From Mycobacterium asiaticum DSM 44297 (GTDB lineage Bacteria > Actinomycetota > Actinomycetes > Mycobacteriales > Mycobacteriaceae), in assembly GCF_000613245.1 (NCBI RefSeq), contig NZ_HG964936.1, forward strand, positions 442,521 through 506,520: a DNA stretch of 64,000 bases. The letters run 5' to 3'. The position numbers and the translations under genes were made by a program. The notes under the pieces were generated by a model. The model was not told the origin of the DNA, searched no databases, and worked only from the letters and a program-made list of their open reading frames with translations. Below, one piece after another: positions 53,471 to 62,676 of this stretch (position 1 is the stretch's first letter; every line of letters begins with the position of its first letter).

Positions 53471-54853
53471 ATGCCCACCCATACATCCACGGCCGCCTCC
53501 GCAGCGCTGCCCCCAGGCCCGCGACTGCCCGGCTGGGTGCTGGCAGCGCTGGTGATGGGCCACGGAGCGAAGGCCGTGGCGGCTTGCCGACGCCGCTACG
53601 GCAGCGTGTTCGCTCTTCGCATCGCGTTCCTGGGCGACATGGTGTATCTGGGTGACCCGGCCGACATCAAGACGGTGTTCGCCGGTGATCCCCGCGTCTA
53701 CCACGCCGGGGAAGCGAACAAGATGCTGGCCGGGCTGCTGGGGGACAGTTCGCTGCTGGTCATCGACGAGGACGTGCATCGTGAACGCCGCCGGCTGATG
53801 CTGCCGCCCTTTCACCGCGACGCTGTCGCGCGGCAAGCTGCGGTGATGGCCGAGATCGCCGCGGCCAACGTTGCCTGCTGGCCGGTAGGTACACCATTCT
53901 CGTTGTTGCCCAAGATGTCTGAGATCACCTTGGAGGTGATCCTGCGGACGGTGGTCGGCGCCACCGACCCGGCGCGGCTGGCGGCGCTACGCGAGATCAT
54001 GCCGCAGCTGCTCAAGGTCGGTCCGTGGGAAACCCTCGCGATCGCCAACCCGAAGCTGCAGCAGCGGCGGCCGTGGCGCGCGCTGCGACGACGCATCGCC
54101 GCCGCCGACGAGCTGCTCTACGCCGAGATCGCCGACCGCCGCGCCGACCCCGACCTGGCCAACCGGACCGACACGCTGGCGATGCTGGTGCGTGCCGACC
54201 GGCCGATGAGCGACCGCGAACTGCGGGATCAGTTGCTGACTCTTCTGGTGGCCGGACACGACACCACCGCCACCGCGCTGTCCTGGGCGCTGGAGCGGCT
54301 AACCCGACACCCGGCGGTGCTGGCCAAGGCGGTGCGTGCGGCGCACGCGAGCGCAGAGGGAGATCCGGCCGGCGACGAGTACCTCGACGCGGTGGCCAAG
54401 GAGACGCTGCGGATCCGGCCGGTGGTGTTCGACGTGGGCCGAGTCCTGACCGAGCCGGTTGAGCTGGCCGGTTACCGGCTGCCCGCGGGCACCATGGTGG
54501 CCCCCGGCATGGGCTTGGTGCACGCGAGCCCCGAGGTCTATCCCGACCCGGAGCGCTTTGACCCCGATCGAATGGTCGGCGCTACGCTGACCCCCACCAC
54601 GTGGCTGCCCTTCGGCGGCGGCAATCGTCGTTGTCTTGGCGCCACTTTCGCGATGGTCGAGATGCGGGTAGTGCTGCGGGAAATCCTGCGTCGCGCCGAC
54701 TTCGAGACCACCACGGCTCCCGGCGAACGGCAGAAGCTCAAGCACGTCATCTTCATTCCGCATCGCGGCGCCCGGGGGAAAGTCCGGGCGGTCAGAAATA
54801 TGCCACCCGAGACAAAATCCGTCGCGTGCCCGGCCGCGCATCAGACGACCTAG
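53471..54853 (+). CDS. cyp135B1: Cytochrome P450, CYP135B1-like
   Basis: A 460-aa P450. The N-terminal ALPPGPRLPGWVLA proline region, AGHDTT in the I-helix, KETLRIRPVV in the K-helix and the heme loop FGGGNRRCLGATFA are all present. The stretch GLLGDSSLL followed by HRERRRLMLPPFHRDAVA matches what I recall of Rv0568. In M. tuberculosis that gene lies only two genes past Rv0566c, so this gene marks the far side of the accessory segment. The ATG at 53471 is chosen by similarity. Substrate not known. Confidence 0.82.
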   Translation: MPTHTSTAASAALPPGPRLPGWVLAALVMGHGAKAVAACRRRYGSVFALRIAFLGDMVYLGDPADIKTVFAGDPRVYHAGEANKMLAGLLGDSSLLVIDEDVHRERRRLMLPPFHRDAVARQAAVMAEIAAANVACWPVGTPFSLLPKMSEITLEVILRTVVGATDPARLAALREIMPQLLKVGPWETLAIANPKLQQRRPWRALRRRIAAADELLYAEIADRRADPDLANRTDTLAMLVRADRPMSDRELRDQLLTLLVAGHDTTATALSWALERLTRHPAVLAKAVRAAHASAEGDPAGDEYLDAVAKETLRIRPVVFDVGRVLTEPVELAGYRLPAGTMVAPGMGLVHASPEVYPDPERFDPDRMVGATLTPTTWLPFGGGNRRCLGATFAMVEMRVVLREILRRADFETTTAPGERQKLKHVIFIPHRGARGKVRAVRNMPPETKSVACPAAHQTT

Positions 54854-54868
54854 TACTACTGTCGCGTT

Positions 54869-56047
54869 GTGGACTTCGCGCTCGACGATGAGCAACGGGC
54901 CTGGCTGGCCGAGGTACGCCAGTTTCTCCGGGACAACGTCACCCCCGCCCTGCGCGCCGAGTTGGCCGAGCATGGTCTCGAATTTCAGGGCGGCGAGCTA
55001 TCGGCATTCCGCCGCAAGATCGGCGAGCGGGGCTGGTTCGGGCTGAACTGGCCCCGTGAGTATGGTGGCCTCGGGCTGACCGCCATCCACCAGCACCTGC
55101 TGATGAGCGAGTTCGAGTATTGGGGCGTCCCTGGCCCGGACCTCACGGTCACCTCGGTAGCCCCGATGATCATGCGGCACGGCACCGAAGGGAACAAGAA
55201 AGAATTTCTGCCGCCCATCGCCAAGGGCGAAATTGTCTGCGCGGTAGGCTATTCCGAGCCGAATGCCGGCACCGACCTGGCCAGTCTGCGCACGCGCGCG
55301 GTACGCGACGGCGACGAATGGGTGATCACGGGGTCCAAGATCTGGAACAGCGGCGCACAGCGCTGTACGCACGAGTGGTTGTGTGTCCGCACCGATCCGG
55401 ACGCGGCGCGCCATCGGGGAATTTCGGTGATCATGGTGCCCATCGACTCGCCCGGCATCGAGATCCGTCCCCTGTACGCGTGGTCGGGCTACCGCACCAA
55501 CGAGACCTTTTTCGACGACGTGCGGGTGCCGGTCGGCAACTTGATCGGCGAGGTCAACAAAGGCTGGACGTACATCACCGGAGCGCTGGACCTCGAGCGC
55601 GGAGCCCTGACCAACGCGGGTGACCTGCGGCGCGCGCTCGACGACCTGCTGACGCTGGCGTCCAAGCCGCGGCGGGACGGGTCGGTGCCCGTCCACGACA
55701 CCGTCTTTCGGCGGCGGCTCGCCCAGGCCGAGGCCGATGTCGAGGTCGCAAAACTGATGGGATACGAAGCCGCGTCCATCCTGGACAGCGGACGCATCCC
55801 ATCGGTCGAAGTCAGTGTCGAAAAGATTTTCACCAGCGAATTACGCCAGCGCATAGCGGATTTGGCGATCGACCTGCTGGGGCCCGACGGTTTGTTGGCG
55901 CATCGCACCATCGGGGCACCACTGGGCGGATTCTTCGAACGCCTCTATCGCGTGTCACCGCTGATGCGCTTCGGTGGCGGGACAAACGAAGTGTTGCGGG
56001 ATGTGATCGCCCAGCGCGGGCACGGCATGCCATCCTACGGGCGGTGA
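54869..56047 (+). CDS. Acyl-CoA dehydrogenase, FadE29-like subunit
   Basis: A 392-aa acyl-CoA dehydrogenase starting at GTG. Motifs include VGYSEPNAGTDLASL and the C-terminal MRFGGGTNEVLRDVIAQRG that binds FAD. Together with the shorter protein encoded next, it forms the typical alpha2beta2 pair used by mycobacteria on steroid side chains; FadE29 (387 aa) of the igr operon is the nearest known type. It opens a run of seven plus-strand genes with tiny gaps or overlaps. Confidence 0.87.
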   Translation: MDFALDDEQRAWLAEVRQFLRDNVTPALRAELAEHGLEFQGGELSAFRRKIGERGWFGLNWPREYGGLGLTAIHQHLLMSEFEYWGVPGPDLTVTSVAPMIMRHGTEGNKKEFLPPIAKGEIVCAVGYSEPNAGTDLASLRTRAVRDGDEWVITGSKIWNSGAQRCTHEWLCVRTDPDAARHRGISVIMVPIDSPGIEIRPLYAWSGYRTNETFFDDVRVPVGNLIGEVNKGWTYITGALDLERGALTNAGDLRRALDDLLTLASKPRRDGSVPVHDTVFRRRLAQAEADVEVAKLMGYEAASILDSGRIPSVEVSVEKIFTSELRQRIADLAIDLLGPDGLLAHRTIGAPLGGFFERLYRVSPLMRFGGGTNEVLRDVIAQRGHGMPSYGR

Positions 56048-56051
56048 TGGG

Positions 56052-57128
56052 ATGCGACTGCTGCCGACCCGGGACCACCACGACCTCGCCGCCATGTTTC
56101 GAAGCCTGTTGGCCGAAGACCACTCCGCGCCGGCTTGGTGGCAGACGCTCGCCAAGTCGGGAGTGCTCGGGTTGACGATCGAAGAGGGATGTGGCGGATC
56201 GGACGGCGAGTTGACCGATCTCGCCATCTTCTGCCTCGAAGCTGGCCGGGCGCGGTGTCCGTTGGCGGTGCACAGCACACTGCAGGCGGCGCTTGCCATC
56301 AATTGGTTGGGCGCCCCGGAAGTGCGGCAGGCCTGGCTGCCAGCGCTGGCGGCGGGAACTGTGCGAGGCGCCACCGCGCTGTGGAGTCCGCGGGATGCGG
56401 CGGTGCTGACGCCTACCGTGCGTGCCGTCAAGGAGACCGATGCTTGGCGATTGAGCGGGGTGGCCGATTTCGTCATCGGTGCCGACGAGGCCGATGTGGT
56501 TGTCGTCGCCGCCGAAACAGACTCCGGCATAGTCGGTTTCGTTGTCGACGGTGCTGCAATCGCCACGGAACCGCTGACCATGATGGGTGGACACCGCGCG
56601 TTCACGGTCACCTTCAACGACGTGCTGGTCAATGATCCCCGCCGCGTCCTCGGCGGCCCAGCGGGGCTGTCCGAGCGGGAGCTGCGCCGCGTGGCGAACG
56701 CGGCGACCGCGCTGCTCAGCCTGGATCTGGTGGGGGTGGGCGAGGCCGTGCTGCAGCGCACGGTCGACTACATCAAAATGCGGGAGCAGTTCGGCAGGCC
56801 GATCGCTTCGTTTCAAGCCGCCCAGCACCTGGTGGCCGATATGCACATCGCGCTGTCGGCGGCCCGGCTTGCGGCGCATTCGGCAGCGTTCTGGCTCGGC
56901 CGCGGCGAGACCGCCACCCGCGCGACCGCCATCGCCAGGATGCACGCCGCGGCGGTCAAGCAGATCACCCTGGAGGCCCACCAGTTACATGGCGGCATGG
57001 GCTACGTGGTGGACACCGACCTGCACCTGTTTTCTGAGCGCGCCCGCATGCTGGCCACCCTGGGCGGCGGCGCAGATGTCGCGGCCACCTGGCTTGACGC
57101 AGAGATGGATTGGAGCGACGGACAGTGA
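56052..57128 (+). CDS. Acyl-CoA dehydrogenase, FadE28-like subunit
   Basis: A 358-aa protein in the shorter ACAD form. The C-terminal half keeps the fold (REQFGRPIASFQAAQHLVAD, EAHQLHGGMGYV), but the FAD/catalytic region is less complete than in the first subunit. Length and position suit FadE28 (339 aa), which pairs with FadE29. Four bases separate it from the previous gene and it overlaps the next by four (GTGA). Confidence 0.85.
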   Translation: MRLLPTRDHHDLAAMFRSLLAEDHSAPAWWQTLAKSGVLGLTIEEGCGGSDGELTDLAIFCLEAGRARCPLAVHSTLQAALAINWLGAPEVRQAWLPALAAGTVRGATALWSPRDAAVLTPTVRAVKETDAWRLSGVADFVIGADEADVVVVAAETDSGIVGFVVDGAAIATEPLTMMGGHRAFTVTFNDVLVNDPRRVLGGPAGLSERELRRVANAATALLSLDLVGVGEAVLQRTVDYIKMREQFGRPIASFQAAQHLVADMHIALSAARLAAHSAAFWLGRGETATRATAIARMHAAAVKQITLEAHQLHGGMGYVVDTDLHLFSERARMLATLGGGADVAATWLDAEMDWSDGQ

Positions 57129-57628
57129 GCACCGAGAGCCTGATAGATCCCGAATCCGCGGCCCGGATCGGCACCGTCGTCGCGACCGCCAGCGGCGAGG
57201 TGAACCAGCGCGACTGGCAGCGTTGGGCCGCAGCGGTCGACGACCACAACCCCCTGTGGTTCGACCCGGACTATGCCCGGGCGCACGGATATCGGGACGT
57301 CATCTGCCCGCCGCTGTTCCTGCAATACGCGATCCTGGGCGTCAGTACGCTAGGCGATCTGCGGCCGGATGGATCGTCCGGGGCGGTGACCGGCAGCCTC
57401 GCCTTTCCCCGGGCCCCGCGGCGCATGGCCGGCGGCGAAAACACCACATTCCACCTACCCGCCTACCACCGCGACCAGATCGAGATGACACGTACGGTCG
57501 AGTCGATCGTGGAGAAGGAAGGCCGTTCGGGGCGATTCGTGCTGGTGACCTGGCGCGGCGAATACCGCAACCAACACCGCGACTTGGTCGCCGAAGCAAC
57601 CACGTCCATGATTGCCAGGCCCGCATGA
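57125..57628 (+). CDS. MaoC-like hydratase subunit (ChsH2 N-terminal-type, stand-alone)
   Basis: A 167-aa hotdog-fold protein. RWAAAVDDHNPLWFDPDYA keeps the D-x-N-P hydratase core, but has Trp where the catalytic His normally follows. In the known steroid hydratase ChsH1-ChsH2, the N-terminal half of ChsH2 is such a hotdog domain and is fused to a DUF35 domain; here the DUF35 part is a separate gene at 59254. It would pair with the 142-aa protein encoded next. Overlapping GTGA and ATGA junctions on both sides indicate coupling. Confidence 0.8.
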   Translation: MSTESLIDPESAARIGTVVATASGEVNQRDWQRWAAAVDDHNPLWFDPDYARAHGYRDVICPPLFLQYAILGVSTLGDLRPDGSSGAVTGSLAFPRAPRRMAGGENTTFHLPAYHRDQIEMTRTVESIVEKEGRSGRFVLVTWRGEYRNQHRDLVAEATTSMIARPA

Positions 57629-58053
57629 CTGGACAGGTCTTCTTCGAAGACGTCGAAAACGGCGATGCGGTAACACCTTTGACCGTCACCGTGACCGAAA
57701 CCCAGATGTTCTTCTTCAGTGCCGCGACCTACAACGGACACCGGATCCACTACGACAAGGACTGGGCGCGGGATGTGGAGCGCTACGAGAACGTGCTCGT
57801 GCAGGGTCCGCTGCAGGCCGCGCTGCTGTCCCGGTCGCTCACCGATTGGATCGGCGGCGCGGGGCGTCTGGTGAGATTCTCGGTGCAGAACCGCGCGATC
57901 GCCTACCCCGGTGAGGAACTCACGTTCGGTGGCGTGGTCACCGGCAAACGAGCACCGGATCTGGTCGACTTAGAGATCTTCTGCCGTCGGGGTGCGGACG
58001 TGTTGATGCCGGGCATCGCTACCGTCGCACTGCCTCATCGGGACACGACATGA
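57625..58053 (+). CDS. MaoC-like hydratase subunit (ChsH1-type)
   Basis: A 142-aa hotdog protein with TYNGHRIHYDKDWA, which retains the catalytic-type His that the partner subunit lacks. ChsH1 of the igr operon is 129 aa and similar. The pair would add water to an enoyl-CoA. Overlaps both neighbours by four bases. Confidence 0.82.
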   Translation: MTGQVFFEDVENGDAVTPLTVTVTETQMFFFSAATYNGHRIHYDKDWARDVERYENVLVQGPLQAALLSRSLTDWIGGAGRLVRFSVQNRAIAYPGEELTFGGVVTGKRAPDLVDLEIFCRRGADVLMPGIATVALPHRDTT

Positions 58054-59252
58054 CCGGTCTGCGCGGTGAAGCCGCCATCATCGGCATCGCGGAACTGCCG
58101 GCCGAACGGCGCCAGAGCCGACCGCCGTCGTTCACCCTCGATCAGTACGCCCTGCTCGCCAAACTGGTGATCGAGGATGCCGGTGTGGATCCCGCTGTGG
58201 TAAACGGCTTGTCGACGCACGGCATCGCGGAATCCGACATGTTCGCGCCCGCCACGCTGTCCGAATACTTAGGTATTCCACTTGACTTCGGCGACCGAGT
58301 GGACTTGGGCGGGGCAACCGCAGCCGGCATGGTGTGGCGGGCAGCAGCCGCGGTTGAACTCGGAATCTGTGCTGCCGTGCTGGCGGTCGTGCCCGGATCA
58401 TTGGAAATCCCTCGCTCGGAGCGGCGGCCCGGACACACGCTGGGATGGTACGGGGCGTCGAGCAACAACTACGGTTCACCGCAGGCCGAGTTCGAGATCC
58501 CCTACGGTAACGTCGGCCAGAACGCGCCCTACGCGCAGATCGCGCAGCGCTATGCGGCTGAATACGGCTACGAAGCAGCAGCTTTGGCAAGTATTGCGGT
58601 GCAACAGCGGGTCAACGCCTGCGCTCACCCCGGCGCGGTGTTCTACGGCAGACCCATCACCGTCGACGACGTGCTGAACAGCCCGGTCATCGCCGACCCG
58701 ATCCACATGCTGGAGACGGTGATGCGGGTGCAAGGTGGCACCGCTGTCCTGATCGGCAACGCCGAGGTTGCGCGACGTGCCCGCCATCGACCCGTGTGGA
58801 TCAGGGGATTTGGTGAACACATCCGGTTCAAAACCCCCACCTACGCCGACGACCTGCTGCACACGCCAATCGCCCGCGCCGCCGACACGGCGTTTGCGAT
58901 GTCGGGCCTGGAACGCTCCGACATCGACATGGCATCAATCTATGACTGTTACACCATTACCGTGCTGATGACACTGGAAGACGCGGGGTTCTGCGGTAAA
59001 GGCATGGGCATGTCGTGGTTGACCCAGCGTGACTTGACATTTCGGGGTGATTTCCCACTCAACACCGCCGGCGGACAGCTCTCCTACGGCCAGGCCGGGA
59101 TGGCCGGGGGCATGCACCACGTGGCCGACGCCGCCCGCCAGATCATGGGTCGTGCCCGTGAGGCCCAGGTCCGTGACTGCAACACCGCGTTCGTCACCGG
59201 CACCGGCGGCATCATGAGCGAACAAGTGGCCTTGGTTTTAGGAGGTGACTGA
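58050..59252 (+). CDS. Ltp2-like thiolase-fold aldolase
   Basis: A 400-aa thiolase-superfamily protein of the lipid-transfer type. AAIIGIAELP at the start, CAHPGAVFYGRPITVDD in the middle and LNTAGGQLSYGQAG followed by GMHHVADAARQ near the end fit Ltp2/SCP-x thiolases. Ltp2 (386 aa) cleaves the steroid side chain by retro-aldol reaction when bound to the DUF35 domain of ChsH2. A DUF35 gene follows directly, as needed. AGGAGG inside its end serves that next gene. Confidence 0.85.
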   Translation: MTGLRGEAAIIGIAELPAERRQSRPPSFTLDQYALLAKLVIEDAGVDPAVVNGLSTHGIAESDMFAPATLSEYLGIPLDFGDRVDLGGATAAGMVWRAAAAVELGICAAVLAVVPGSLEIPRSERRPGHTLGWYGASSNNYGSPQAEFEIPYGNVGQNAPYAQIAQRYAAEYGYEAAALASIAVQQRVNACAHPGAVFYGRPITVDDVLNSPVIADPIHMLETVMRVQGGTAVLIGNAEVARRARHRPVWIRGFGEHIRFKTPTYADDLLHTPIARAADTAFAMSGLERSDIDMASIYDCYTITVLMTLEDAGFCGKGMGMSWLTQRDLTFRGDFPLNTAGGQLSYGQAGMAGGMHHVADAARQIMGRAREAQVRDCNTAFVTGTGGIMSEQVALVLGGD

Positions 59253-59253
59253 G

Positions 59254-59661
59254 ATGAGCGATCAACGACCGCTGCCCGAGCCGACGCCGGTGTCCCAGCC
59301 GTTCTGGGATGCGCTGCGCGAGCACCGGATCCTGATCCAGTATTCGCCTTCGGCGGGGAAGTACGTCTTCTATCCGCGGACGCTGACGCCGGGAACCTTC
59401 GCGGACGACCTGGAGTGGCGCGAAATCGACGGCGCCGGAACGTTGTACACCTACACCGTCGCGCGACGCCCTACCGGACCGCCGTGGTCCGATCACCTGC
59501 CGCAGCTGCCGGCCGTCGTCGAATGGAACGCCGGCCCGCGCGTCAGCACCGAGTTGGTGGACGTCGCACCCGACGACATCCGCATCGGAATGCGGGTGGT
59601 GCCGGTGTTCTGCGACGTCGATGACATCACGTTGCTCCGGTATCGGCCGGCCGATGTTTGA
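59254..59661 (+). CDS. DUF35 OB-fold protein without zinc-ribbon cysteines
   Basis: A 135-aa protein with the DUF35 layout: an N-terminal PFWDALREHRILIQY helix-strand, then an OB-fold with YTYTVARRPTGPPW and a hydrophobic end. Normal DUF35 proteins carry two CxxC pairs in the N-terminal ribbon; here SPSAGKY and TLTPGT replace them, so no zinc should bind. It should be the partner that activates the Ltp2-like aldolase. The ATG at 59254 follows an AGGAGG eight bases upstream. Confidence 0.82.
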   Translation: MSDQRPLPEPTPVSQPFWDALREHRILIQYSPSAGKYVFYPRTLTPGTFADDLEWREIDGAGTLYTYTVARRPTGPPWSDHLPQLPAVVEWNAGPRVSTELVDVAPDDIRIGMRVVPVFCDVDDITLLRYRPADV

Positions 59662-61231
59662 GACGGTTCAGCAGCTGTTGCGCGCCCGTGCGCAGGATGA
59701 CACCGTGGCCGTGCGGCACGGTGACCGGGCCTGGACTTGGCGCGAACACCTCGGCGAGGCGTCGGCAGAGGCATCGGCGCTGCTGTCCCTCATCGACCCG
59801 GCACAGCCACTCCATGTCGGTGCCCTGCTTGGCAATTCGCCGGCGATGCTGCGCTCCCTGGCGGCGGCCGCACTGGGCGGCTATGTGCTGTGCGGCATCA
59901 ACACCACCCGCCGGGGCGCCGGGCTTGCCGCCGACATCCGAAGGGCGGATTGCCAATTGGTGCTCGCCGACACCGAGCACATCTGGTTGCTCGAGGGGCT
60001 TGAGCTGGGCGACGTTCCGGTCCTGGACATCAATGGCAATGCCTACCGTGACGCGGTGGCGTCGGCGGGCCCCTTGGTGCCGCGCGAGGCTACCGGGGCC
60101 GATCCGGTCACCATGATCTTCACCTCCGGCACCAGCGGTGATCCCAAGGCGGTGCGGTTCGCCCACGCGATGGCGGTGATGTGCGGGGCGAGTCTGGTGC
60201 AGCGCTTCGAACTCACCTCCGCCGATGTCTGCTACCTGGCGATGCCGCTGTTCCACTCCAATGGGATCGCGGCCGGCTGGGCGGTGGCGATCTCGGCGGG
60301 CTCGACGATGGTGCCGGCCAAGTTCTCGCCGTCGCGATTCCTCTCCGACATCCGCCGCTACGGCGTGACGTACATGAATTACGTCGGCAAGCCGTTGGCG
60401 CTCGTCCTGGCCACCCCGGAACGATCCGACGACGCCGACAACACCTTGCGTGCGGCGTTCGGCAACGAAGCCACCGAGCGCGACATCGACGACTTCGCCC
60501 GACGATTCGGCTGCCGGGTGGTGGACAGCTTTGGCTCCAGTGAGTTCGCCGTCGTCGTGATGCGCGAGGACGGCACCCCGCGCGGGTCCATCGGGAAGGG
60601 TTACCCCGGTGTCAGCGTGTACCACCCCGAGACCGGGGCGGAATGCGCGTCAGCGGTTTTCGACGAGCATGGTGCCCTGATCAACTTCGACGCAGCCGTC
60701 GGCGAACTGGTGAACACTTACGGCGCCGGCGGCTTCACCGGTTATTACAACGATCCCGCCGCAACGCGGGAGCGGATGCGCAACGGCATGTACTGGTCGG
60801 GCGATCTGGCTTACCGCGATACCGATGGCTGGATCTACCTGGCGGGCCGGACCGCGGACTGGATGCGGGTGGACGGGGAGAATCTCGCGGCCGGTCCCAT
60901 CGAGCGGATCCTGCAACGCCTGCCAGCGGTCAACCACGTCGCGGTCTACGCCGTCCCCGACCAGAGCGTCGGCGATCAGGTGATGGCGGCACTGGTGCTC
61001 AACAGCGGAGGGACGTTGACGCCCAAGCAGTTCGGTGATTTTCTGGCCGCTCAGCCCGACTTGTCGCCAAAGGCGTGCCCGCGCTACGTCCGCATCAATG
61101 TGGCTTTGCCGCGAACCGCGACGAACAAGATTCTCAAACGCGAGCTCATTTCGGACGGTGTCAGCGCCGGCGGAGGTGTGCTGTGGGTACGCGCGGGCCG
61201 TGGGTGGGAGTACGCGCCGGTCGACGGTTAG
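59654..61231 (+). CDS. Acyl-CoA synthetase (FadD17-like)
   Basis: A 525-aa adenylate-forming enzyme with IFTSGTSGDPKAVRF, the acceptor region YWSGDLAYRDTDGWIY and the C-terminal catalytic Lys in ATNKILKRELIS. It resembles FadD17-type steroid-acid ligases. It overlaps the DUF35 gene by eight bases and closes the operon, so it probably supplies the CoA thioester for the dehydrogenase, hydratase and aldolase encoded upstream. Confidence 0.86.
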   Translation: MFETVQQLLRARAQDDTVAVRHGDRAWTWREHLGEASAEASALLSLIDPAQPLHVGALLGNSPAMLRSLAAAALGGYVLCGINTTRRGAGLAADIRRADCQLVLADTEHIWLLEGLELGDVPVLDINGNAYRDAVASAGPLVPREATGADPVTMIFTSGTSGDPKAVRFAHAMAVMCGASLVQRFELTSADVCYLAMPLFHSNGIAAGWAVAISAGSTMVPAKFSPSRFLSDIRRYGVTYMNYVGKPLALVLATPERSDDADNTLRAAFGNEATERDIDDFARRFGCRVVDSFGSSEFAVVVMREDGTPRGSIGKGYPGVSVYHPETGAECASAVFDEHGALINFDAAVGELVNTYGAGGFTGYYNDPAATRERMRNGMYWSGDLAYRDTDGWIYLAGRTADWMRVDGENLAAGPIERILQRLPAVNHVAVYAVPDQSVGDQVMAALVLNSGGTLTPKQFGDFLAAQPDLSPKACPRYVRINVALPRTATNKILKRELISDGVSAGGGVLWVRAGRGWEYAPVDG

Positions 61232-61327
61232 GCCGTCGCCGGCCGCGAGCGTGCGCAGATGTACAGCGACACGCCGCGGGGGCCGGCAATCTACGCACCT
61301 TCGGCGGGAAAAGCGGGGCGGGTGCGC

Positions 61328-62578
61328 CTAGTGCGCGACCGGGCACCTACCCCCGTAGTCCACCTGCCAATGCTTGATGCCCGTGATGAACGGCGACCGC
61401 AACCGCTCCGGCTCCCCAACCGCCGCCAGGTCGGGCATCGTGTCGGCGATCGCGTTGAACATCAGGTCAACCGTCATGCGCGCCAGGTTGGCGCCGATGC
61501 AGTAATGCGCTCCGGTGCCGCCGAACCCCACATGCGGGTTGGGACTACGCAAAATGTTGAATGTGTAGGGATCGTCGAACACCTCTTCATCGAAGTTGGC
61601 CGAGCGGTAGAACATCACCAGCCGCTGGCCTTTCTCGATCCGCACACCGCCGAGTTCGGTGTCTGCCAAAGCGGTTCGCTGAAATGCGGTGATCGGAGTG
61701 GCCCACCGGATGATCTCGTCGGCCGCGGTGCCGGGCCGCTGCGCCTTGAACAACTCCCATTGGTCCGGGAAGTCGGTGAACGCCATCATCCCCTGTGTGA
61801 TCGAATTGCGGGTCGTCTCGTTGCCCGCGATGGCCAGGGTCACCACAAACATGCCGAACTCGGCCTCGGAGAGCCGATGGCCCTCCGCGTCGGGCTGGAT
61901 CAGCGTCGTGACGATGTCCGGCCCGGGATCTTTTGCCTTGCGCTCTGCCAATTGCATGGCATACCACATCATTTCGGCGGCTGACGTCAGTGAGTCGTGC
62001 TCGGCGAACTCCGGGTCGTCGCTGCCGATCATCTGGTTCGACCAGTCGAACAGCTTCTCGCGATCTTCCAGCGGCACCCCGAGGAGCCCGGCGATCGCCT
62101 GCAGCGGCAGCTCGGACGCCACCTGCCGGACAAAGTCCCCGGACCCCTCCGCGGCCGCCTGCGCGGCGATCTGCCGGGCCCGTTCGGTGAGGTCGGCCCG
62201 CAGCCGTTCGACCGCGCGAGGTGTGAACCCGCGCGCGACGATCTTGCGCAGCCGGCTGTGCTCCGGGTCGTCCATCATGATCATCGAAGTCCGGCCGAGC
62301 TCGATCTGCGCCTGCGCGACCTCTTCGGGATAGCGCGGTACCACGGACTTCTCGGCCGAGGAGAAGACGTCGCTGCGCAGGGAGACCTCGCGAACGTCTC
62401 GGTGCTTGCTCACCACCCAATAGCCGCCGTCGCCGAATCCGCCCTGACCGGGCGGCTGCTCGTTCCACCAAATCGGTGCCGTCGCGCGGAGCTCGGCGAA
62501 CTCCTGCGCAGGTATCCGGCGGGCATAGATGTCGGGGTCGGTGAAGTCGAAACCCGGCGGCAGATGTGGGGCGGCCAT
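61328..62578 (-). CDS. CYP125-like cytochrome P450
   Basis: A 416-aa P450. The N-terminus LPPGFDFTDPDIYARR, the I-helix AGNETTRNSITQGMMAF and the end GIKHWQVDYGGRCPVAH match what I recall of CYP125 (Rv3545c), which oxidises the terminal carbon (C26/27) of the cholesterol side chain. The heme loop is FGGTGAHYCIGANLA. In the igr operon CYP125 is next to fadE28; here it is convergent with the fadD gene, 96 bases away. It probably starts side-chain oxidation of the same substrate. Confidence 0.9.
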   Translation of the reverse strand: MAAPHLPPGFDFTDPDIYARRIPAQEFAELRATAPIWWNEQPPGQGGFGDGGYWVVSKHRDVREVSLRSDVFSSAEKSVVPRYPEEVAQAQIELGRTSMIMMDDPEHSRLRKIVARGFTPRAVERLRADLTERARQIAAQAAAEGSGDFVRQVASELPLQAIAGLLGVPLEDREKLFDWSNQMIGSDDPEFAEHDSLTSAAEMMWYAMQLAERKAKDPGPDIVTTLIQPDAEGHRLSEAEFGMFVVTLAIAGNETTRNSITQGMMAFTDFPDQWELFKAQRPGTAADEIIRWATPITAFQRTALADTELGGVRIEKGQRLVMFYRSANFDEEVFDDPYTFNILRSPNPHVGFGGTGAHYCIGANLARMTVDLMFNAIADTMPDLAAVGEPERLRSPFITGIKHWQVDYGGRCPVAH

Positions 62579-62676
62579 GAAAGATGGTAATGACGCCGCG
62601 GTGGGCGGACGCAAGAGTTTCGCAAGAAATGCGCGGCAGCCTGGAGACAGAACCGGTCCGACCGAGAAGAAGGCTC

